Of a DNA stretch of 9,088 bases, positions 4,538 to 9,088 are shown piece by piece. The number at the start of each line of letters is the position of its first letter. Positions within the stretch are counted from its first letter, which is position 1. The notes under the pieces are model-generated. The model was not told the DNA's origin. It saw nothing but the letters and a program-made list of their open reading frames with translations, and searched no databases. The stretch comes from Methanobacteriota archaeon (GTDB taxonomy: Archaea; Halobacteriota; Bog-38; Methanoflorentales; Methanoflorentaceae). Where the stretch lies: assembly GCA_003170935.1 (NCBI GenBank), contig PMYA01000099.1, positions 1 to 9,088 of the forward strand, read 5' to 3'. A program made the translations under genes and the position numbers.

Positions 4538-5218
4538 CTAAAAGTCAAAATTGACTTCTTTAAGCGATCCGTCTTCGTTTTTTATAATAACAATCAGTTT
4601 AGTCACACGTCCAGGTTCGAAGGCAGCTTTTTGTGGAGTTTCTGACGGTAGCACTCTGCTTATGGATTTTTTTGCCTGCTGTTTAACCATCTCACTCGGA
4701 TCATGCAGTAGTTGCGTAAGCGGGGCGAACGCTCTGCTATCACCCATAGCCCCGAGCGCTTTTGCAGCGCTATACCGCACAATAACGTCTTTGTCGGTAA
4801 GAAGCGTTATTAGGTGCTCAACGGCTCGCGAGTCACCTATCTCACCAAGTGCTTCGATAGACCAATACTTGGTGTTTAAGTCTGTGCCTTCTATAATTCG
4901 AAGCAACGGCATTACTGCAGGGCGACCAATTTTTACGAGCGCTTCAGCACAATAAGCGTCGATCCCCTCCCATGTCTTACTGAATGAGCTTATGAGATAT
5001 GGGATAGCGCTAGTTGCCCCGATCTCGCCAAGTGCCCACGCAGCGTTACGTCGTACGGACCAGCGGTCGTCGTGAAGAACCTCAATGAGAGCATTACTTG
5101 CGACTTCGTCTTTTAGCTGGCCCAGCCTTTCAGCTGCCTTCAACCTTACTTCTGGATCAGTATCTTTAAGGGTGTTAATTAACCCGTAGAGGCTTTTTTC
5201 TCCCTTTATCTTTGACAT
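4538..5218 (-). CDS. HEAT-repeat (PBS-lyase-like) scaffold protein
   Basis: 226 residues built almost wholly of ~31-residue HEAT repeats. About six are visible, starting near residues 7, 38, 69, 100, 131 and 162. The recurring pattern is D-x-x-V-R-x-x-A-A-x-A-L-G-x-[IM]-G-D/A, seen as V-R-L-K-A-A-E-R-L-G at 24-33, V-R-R-N-A-A-W-A-L-G-E-I-G at 55-67, Y-W-S-I-E-A-L-G-E-I-G at 118-128 and V-R-Y-S-A-A-K-A-L-G-A-M-G at 147-159. The repeats form a right-handed solenoid used for protein-protein contact. No catalytic site is visible. A C-terminal tail (~203-226, GRVTKLIVIIKNEDGSLKEV) reads as a beta hairpin and is not a HEAT unit. It lies 68 nt after taw1 on the same strand and 134 nt before mfnD. 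Its partner cannot be told from sequence; a lyase role is unlikely. Confidence 0.85.
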   Translation of the reverse strand: MSKIKGEKSLYGLINTLKDTDPEVRLKAAERLGQLKDEVASNALIEVLHDDRWSVRRNAAWALGEIGATSAIPYLISSFSKTWEGIDAYCAEALVKIGRPAVMPLLRIIEGTDLNTKYWSIEALGEIGDSRAVEHLITLLTDKDVIVRYSAAKALGAMGDSRAFAPLTQLLHDPSEMVKQQAKKSISRVLPSETPQKAAFEPGRVTKLIVIIKNEDGSLKEVNFDF

Positions 5219-5286
5219 AATTTCTTTGTCTCGTAAGTATTGATCCTTTGCCTTGGGCTTACAGCTGCTAATATGGACGCGCTTGA

Positions 5287-6234
5287 CTACGCGTTTTTAA
5301 TTTTTTTTATGGATCCACCTTGAGTAAGAACCACAACGCGACTAATAGGGGATCCTGCAGCGATTTTGTACCCTACCAGTTCGCCAACGTTTTGGGCAAA
5401 TGCTTCAACGTCCTCGTAAGACATCATAGCGGCCCGTGAAAGTCGTTTTCTGGAGAAACCGAGGTGCATATACGACTTGATTTCAACGTAATCAGGTTCG
5501 GCCAGTTCGATGAGCTTTGCATAGCCCCTTTCTCCAAAGGTGTTAACCTCGTTTGCGAGCGTAATGCGCAGCGCCGTTCGTGAAGGATGATCGGCGAGTA
5601 TATGCAACGATTCGAGTAGCTGTTCAAACTTATGTGTTTTTGGTTTGCACATTGAGTAGAAGTGTTCTTCGTCCGGGCTGTTCAACGAGACGTACAGTTG
5701 GGTAGGGTGGATCTTTTCGAGCACTTCTGGATGGCTTCCGTTTGACACGACGAAGGTCGTCATTTGTTCGTGATCATAGCGTTCGATAAGCTCATCGAGG
5801 TATGGGTAGAGTGTGGGCTCACCGCTGAGTGAAATGGCTACTTGGCTTGGATTGTATGCCTCCTGCAGCTTTTGCATGTTGGTAGTTGAAGCGCCCTTAT
5901 ACCCCGAAATAAGCCTTCTTTGCGCCTCTATAGAGCCATCGACTAGTTTCTGCGGTTCATCAAAATCAAAACTCTCGGTATTGTCCAGATCCGTAGCTCT
6001 CCAGCAGTGAAGGCACTGTTGATTACAGTGCAGTGTGGGGGTCATTTGGATACAACGGTGAGCGTGAATGCCATAGAATTGCTCCTTGTAGCACGCACCC
6101 TCGTTTCGCAAGGACTTCCTGAGCCACAGACATGGTTTGACGGCGCCCCCACAGCCTACGGCGTGATAGCCTTGTTTAGCTAGAGTCTCGCGGTATGACA
6201 AGGGAGCTGACGTTTTGGACTTTCTGCGTCGCAT
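5287..6234 (-). CDS. taw1: tRNA 4-demethylwyosine synthase Taw1/Twy1 (radical SAM)
   Basis: 315 residues. It condenses N1-methylguanosine-37 of tRNA-Phe with carbon atoms from pyruvate to make the tricyclic base imG-14, the second step of the wyosine pathway that guards reading frame at Phe codons. The radical-SAM motif C-x3-C-x2-C is C70, C74, C77 in H-C-N-Q-Q-C-L-H-C-W. Three more cysteines, C35, C48 and C61, have the 13/13-residue spacing that I recall for the second iron-sulfur cluster of archaeal Taw1. Other hallmarks are Y-K-E-Q-F-Y-G-I at 49-56, the GEPT motif S-G-E-P-T at 137-141 (SAM binding), V-V-S-N-G-S at 162-167 and E-I-K-S-Y-M-H-L-G-F-S at 251-261. The length is typical. GAGG 6 nt before the ATG at 6234 supports the start. 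It follows argS by 18 nt, in a translation-related unit. Confidence 0.95.
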   Translation of the reverse strand: MRRRKSKTSAPLSYRETLAKQGYHAVGCGGAVKPCLWLRKSLRNEGACYKEQFYGIHAHRCIQMTPTLHCNQQCLHCWRATDLDNTESFDFDEPQKLVDGSIEAQRRLISGYKGASTTNMQKLQEAYNPSQVAISLSGEPTLYPYLDELIERYDHEQMTTFVVSNGSHPEVLEKIHPTQLYVSLNSPDEEHFYSMCKPKTHKFEQLLESLHILADHPSRTALRITLANEVNTFGERGYAKLIELAEPDYVEIKSYMHLGFSRKRLSRAAMMSYEDVEAFAQNVGELVGYKIAAGSPISRVVVLTQGGSIKKIKNA

Positions 6235-6252
6235 GAAAGGCCTCTTATGTCC

Positions 6253-7923
6253 TCACATCGAATCGACGGGTTCAATCCCGAGACAGTTTAGCACGTTTCG
6301 CAAAACAATCCGTGCGCTCACGACTAGGGCTAATCGAGCGCGGCGCACTTCGGGTTCAGCAGAAAGCACGGGCATAAATCGATAGAATTGATTAAATGCC
6401 TCCGCAAGCTCGCGCGCATATGAAGTAAGTACGCTCACGCTCAAGTTCTTCGTGATATCTTCGATAACCGCTGGAAACTTCGCACATAGTTTGATAACTT
6501 TGATCTCTGATTCGTCTGTGAGCAGGTTAGGGTCGTAGTTATTGTCAAAAATAGTCTTTACGAGAATATTGCTTGCGCGCGCGTGCGCATACTGTAAAAA
6601 TGGCCCACCTTGTCGCTCGAAATCAAGGGCTTCGGACCAGTTAAAGACCATCGGTTTGTCCGCGGATACCCTGAGCAAGTCATAGCGCGTCGCGCCAATG
6701 CCTACAGCTTGCGCTATAGAGCTTTTCTCTTCTACGGATAACGTTGGGCGCCGTTTATCGACCTCTTCGTACGCTTTCTCTGTGACCTTCTCTAATACCT
6801 CATCAGCGCTCACGAAGTGGCCTCGGCGCGTGCTCATTGAGCCTTCTGGAAGGGAGACAAACTCAAAAAACACGACTTCAGGAGCGCCTATGTTGAGAAG
6901 TTCGAGCGCTTTCCCCACTTGGAGTGCGTTGAGCTTGTGGTCTGCTCCGAGCACGTCGATCATGCGGTTGCATCTTCCAGCTTTCCAGACATGGTAGGCG
7001 ATGTCGCGCGTCGCGTACACCGACGTGCCGTCTGAACGTCGAACGACAAGGTTTTTGCCGATGCCAAAAGACGACAGATCGATATGCATTGACCCGTCAT
7101 TTTCTGTTGCGCCATAGTCTCGGAGCTCTGCGATGATGCCGTCTAAGTCGTCAAGGAATTCGCTTTCCCATACGAAACGGTCGTGAGAGACGTGGAGGCT
7201 CTTGAGGGTCTGGTTAATGCCTTGCAGGCAGAACTCGACTGCGTCTTCGAACAGACGAGCGACGTCCTGATCGCCGCTTTCAAAGCGTTGCATTAGCTCT
7301 CTTATCTCGTTGAGCTTCGTAGGGTGGAGCTCTACTTCGGCGTTCGCCTTGATGTAGACTTCGGCTGTGGCGTGATCTGGTTTTATTTCACCGTTGAGTT
7401 CAAAATTCATAAGGCCCCAGACGACAAGCGCGATTTGTCGGCCCATATTGTTAACATAATATTGGGTCTCGACGCGGCATCCAGCCTGCTTAAGACAACG
7501 CATGAGCGTGTCGCCGATGACCGAGTTTCGCACGTGACCGATGTGGAGGGGCCCGTTTGGATTTGCGGAGGTGTGCTCGAGAATTACTATGTGGTCCCCG
7601 TTAACCCGTCCGTAGTTTTGATCTTCCTCCAATATGACGCTGAGCGCGCGATGCAAGTAGTCGGCACTCACAAAGAAATTCACGTAGGGTCCGGCAGCTT
7701 CAGCTCGCGCCACCAAAACGTCAGAACCGAGATGCTGAACGACGTTGCGCGCGATTTCGTGAGGGGGGAGTTTAAGGATGGATGCGAGTTTAAACGTGAC
7801 AATACTTGTAAGGTCAGCATAGCCGGGTTTAACGACCAGTGCAAGGTCACCGCTTGGGTACTCGCACTTTTCGAGCGCTTCTGTCAGCAGCTTTTCGACT
7901 TGCTCGCGAAAGGTGAGAAACAT
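6253..7923 (-). CDS. argS: Arginyl-tRNA synthetase
   Basis: 556 residues, a class I aminoacyl-tRNA synthetase that charges tRNA-Arg with arginine using ATP. The order of domains is an N-terminal Arg-tRNA-synthetase domain (~1-95), a Rossmann catalytic core with H-I-G-H at 127-130 inside S-A-N-P-N-G-P-L-H-I-G-H-V-R-N-S, V-L-G-A-D-H-K at 324-330 and the second signature S-M-S-T-R-R-G at 362-368, then a DALR-type helical anticodon-binding domain (~440-556). The first lysine of KMSKS is serine, a usual variant in this family. The frame stays open to a TTG at 8130, but that would overlap the upstream release-factor gene. The ATG at 7923 has a GGAG site 5 nt before it and matches the family N-terminus (M-F-L-T-F-R-E-Q-V). 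It begins 10 nt after aRF1 stops and is followed by taw1. Length and motifs look intact. Confidence 0.96.
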   Translation of the reverse strand: MFLTFREQVEKLLTEALEKCEYPSGDLALVVKPGYADLTSIVTFKLASILKLPPHEIARNVVQHLGSDVLVARAEAAGPYVNFFVSADYLHRALSVILEEDQNYGRVNGDHIVILEHTSANPNGPLHIGHVRNSVIGDTLMRCLKQAGCRVETQYYVNNMGRQIALVVWGLMNFELNGEIKPDHATAEVYIKANAEVELHPTKLNEIRELMQRFESGDQDVARLFEDAVEFCLQGINQTLKSLHVSHDRFVWESEFLDDLDGIIAELRDYGATENDGSMHIDLSSFGIGKNLVVRRSDGTSVYATRDIAYHVWKAGRCNRMIDVLGADHKLNALQVGKALELLNIGAPEVVFFEFVSLPEGSMSTRRGHFVSADEVLEKVTEKAYEEVDKRRPTLSVEEKSSIAQAVGIGATRYDLLRVSADKPMVFNWSEALDFERQGGPFLQYAHARASNILVKTIFDNNYDPNLLTDESEIKVIKLCAKFPAVIEDITKNLSVSVLTSYARELAEAFNQFYRFMPVLSAEPEVRRARLALVVSARIVLRNVLNCLGIEPVDSM

Positions 7924-7928
7924 TGCGT

Positions 7929-7932
7929 CTCC
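7929..7932 (-). promoter_or_regulatory. argS: Shine-Dalgarno site that sets the argS start
   Basis: GGAG on the minus strand, 5 nt before the ATG at 7923. It lies between the aRF1 stop codon (TAA, 7936-7934) and argS, and rules in favour of this ATG over upstream in-frame starts that lie within aRF1. Confidence 0.75.
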
Positions 7933-7933
7933 G

Positions 7934-9088
7934 TTAGTGTTCGTCGATTGCAAAACGTAGGACGGCTGCAATGCCGCCAAAAGCTCGCATGAGCTGCTCG
8001 CCCTCGTTGAAATCCGTTGAGATAAACTCGACCGAGGCTCCCGTATCGCTTGCCTTGCGGATAAGCTCGTCGACGACATCTTCCTCGTGGACGCGTTCCA
8101 TGGCACCCTCGCACTTGGGACACACGCCAACCCCCTTTATCCCTCGGATTGTCTCTTCGAGCGTGAACCCGCACAACGTGCAGCTGTTGGTCACCCGCTT
8201 GATGCGAAGCGCCTCTGAGAGGAGTAGCGTATCGACGGCCCCTAACTGCAGTGCTTTTCGTACCTGTTTCTCGCCGTAGGTCGCTTTGTTTGAATCGTGC
8301 ACTAGCTCTTGGAGGAAGCGCCCTACCACGTTCTTTTCGCGTATTAAATCGAGCTCTTGGAGCACCTCGGCGCCGTTTTCCACGAGCTCTGAAAGGCCGA
8401 ACTCGTCGGTATAGGACGCGTCAAAAGCCCCGAGAATCTTTTGTTGTAGTTCATGATGGAGGTATTCCCCGTCGACAAACTCCTCTTTGGTGGGACTCGG
8501 ACCGCCTATGAGCACACCCTTAAGCTCCTGATGTTGAAGAAACTCATTGTTGGCGGCCTCGCCGATGCGTTTGAAGAACTCGTGGATAGCTATAAGACGC
8601 AGCCTTTCGAAACGTCGTTGACTTTGGCCGCCTTTCGTGTGCTTGCCGGGCACTCCGGACGTGAGGTGCTTTACCGGTTCAATGTGTTTGCCGTTAAGGA
8701 CGCCGACCGTCGCCTCGTTTCGGTCGACAACGACCAGTCCGAACACATCCTTCTCTTTAAGCATGTCCTTGAGCGGCTCAAGGTTGAATGTCGAATCGCA
8801 GCGGTATTGGTATGACTTTACCGTTTCAATGGGCTCGACGACGAGCGTTTCCATCGTTGTCTTGTCACCGCCGAGTGAGATGGTTCCCGTAAAAATCACA
8901 AGCCCGTTTGCCGGCGGAAAGCGATAATACTTGAGCCGTGACTGAATTGATGAGAGCGCACTTTGCACGTTGGTCCGCGTGCTCTTTGATTTAATGTTGG
9001 ACGCCTGTCCGTACTCGTCCTTGAGCTGGCTCACGACGTCTGAGATCTGCTTGTCAGGTGGAATATAGATGGTGATAAGTTCGGTCGC
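7934..9088 (-). CDS. prf1: Archaeal peptide chain release factor 1 (aRF1), 5' end beyond window edge
   Basis: 384 residues are visible, starting ATELITIYIPPDKQISDVVS at the edge; roughly 25-30 N-terminal residues are missing compared with the ~410-residue family. aRF1 reads all three stop codons in the ribosomal A site and triggers peptide release. Domain 1 contains N-I-K-S at visible residues 31-34, for stop recognition, and Y-x-C-x-x-x-F at ~95-101 (YRCDSTF). Domain 2 has the catalytic G-G-Q at 153-155 in P-G-K-H-T-K-G-G-Q-S. Domain 3 carries a small zinc ribbon with C303, C306, C323 and C326 (CTLC ... CPKC). It ends A-F-G-G-I-A-A-V-L-R-F-A-I-D-E-H, a typical C-terminus. The GTG at 9034 is an internal valine, not the start, because homology continues upstream to the edge. 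argS follows 10 nt later. Confidence 0.96.
   Translation of the reverse strand, partial: ATELITIYIPPDKQISDVVSQLKDEYGQASNIKSKSTRTNVQSALSSIQSRLKYYRFPPANGLVIFTGTISLGGDKTTMETLVVEPIETVKSYQYRCDSTFNLEPLKDMLKEKDVFGLVVVDRNEATVGVLNGKHIEPVKHLTSGVPGKHTKGGQSQRRFERLRLIAIHEFFKRIGEAANNEFLQHQELKGVLIGGPSPTKEEFVDGEYLHHELQQKILGAFDASYTDEFGLSELVENGAEVLQELDLIREKNVVGRFLQELVHDSNKATYGEKQVRKALQLGAVDTLLLSEALRIKRVTNSCTLCGFTLEETIRGIKGVGVCPKCEGAMERVHEEDVVDELIRKASDTGASVEFISTDFNEGEQLMRAFGGIAAVLRFAIDEH

Noticed and set aside
4551..4955. 134-codon plus-strand frame opposite the HEAT gene
   Set aside because: Ser-rich shadow of a strongly patterned HEAT-repeat coding sequence.
254..5289. UAG read as pyrrolysine
   Set aside because: TAG ends four genes here (254-718, 1405-2142, HEAT, taw1) at sensible C-termini, and read-through would add only short tails before another stop.
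6820..6841. Missing first lysine of the KMSKS motif in ArgRS as a sign of inactivation
   Set aside because: S-M-S-T-R-R-G is a usual form of this signature in archaeal arginyl-tRNA synthetases; all else is intact.
7324..7992. 222-codon open frame on the plus strand
   Set aside because: It is the antisense shadow of argS, whose minus-strand frame has clear family motifs. The translation matches nothing I recognise.
6253..8130. Longer argS reading from a TTG at 8130
   Set aside because: The extra 69 residues overlap aRF1 in another frame and are low-complexity Ser/Arg sequence. The ATG at 7923 has a Shine-Dalgarno site and the family N-terminus.
7884..8174. 96-codon minus-strand frame between argS and aRF1
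   Set aside because: It overlaps two well-supported genes in a third frame and is composed of Arg/Gly-rich noise.
7934..9034. GTG at 9034 as the start of aRF1
   Set aside because: Typical aRF1 sequence (IYIPPDKQISDVVSQLKDE) continues upstream to the window edge, so this is an internal valine.

Overview
This window comes from a methane-metabolising euryarchaeon, a methanogen or a methane-oxidising ANME-type archaeon. The evidence is an archaeal class I release factor (aRF1), an archaeal tRNA-Phe wyosine enzyme (Taw1) and two adjacent enzymes of methanofuran synthesis (MfnD, MfnF). The HTH-less TrmB-like proteins at the low-coordinate end resemble families I associate with methane-oxidising archaea, but that lineage guess comes from memory and was not searched. 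All supported genes lie on the minus strand, so transcription runs from 9088 towards 1. Both window edges cut genes.

Region 9088-5287 is a translation block. It holds aRF1 (start beyond the window), argS (10-nt gap) and taw1 (18-nt gap), and looks like one transcription unit covering termination, arginine charging and modification of tRNA-Phe position 37. A 226-residue HEAT-repeat protein follows after 68 nt (5218-4538).

Region 4403-2543 carries mfnD and mfnF, 4 nt apart. MfnD joins glutamate to tyramine. MfnF condenses that product with the aminomethylfuran unit. Together they supply the methanofuran core, the CO2/formyl carrier of methanogenesis and its reversal. A plausible promoter precedes mfnD.

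Region 2542-1 is the unusual part. It starts with a 400-nt stretch rich in inverted repeats, which contains a candidate 59-codon cysteine-rich ORF. Three paralogous proteins follow (245, 159 and 154 residues). They look like the effector-sensing half of TrmB-type regulators, but none has a DNA-binding domain. After them comes the first ~50 residues of a genuine TrmB-type winged-helix regulator, cut by the edge. The two short paralogs are 84/154 identical without gaps, yet share a perfect 58-bp block that includes every synonymous site. Each has a TATA box centred 27 bp upstream of its ATG, which implies leaderless transcripts. My reading is a locally duplicated sensor-domain array beside a full regulator, possibly a multi-subunit or partner-swapping transcription control module. 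This is inference.

I saw no tRNA, rRNA, CRISPR array, insertion sequence or convincing plus-strand gene. Both TAG and TAA/TGA are used as ordinary stops.
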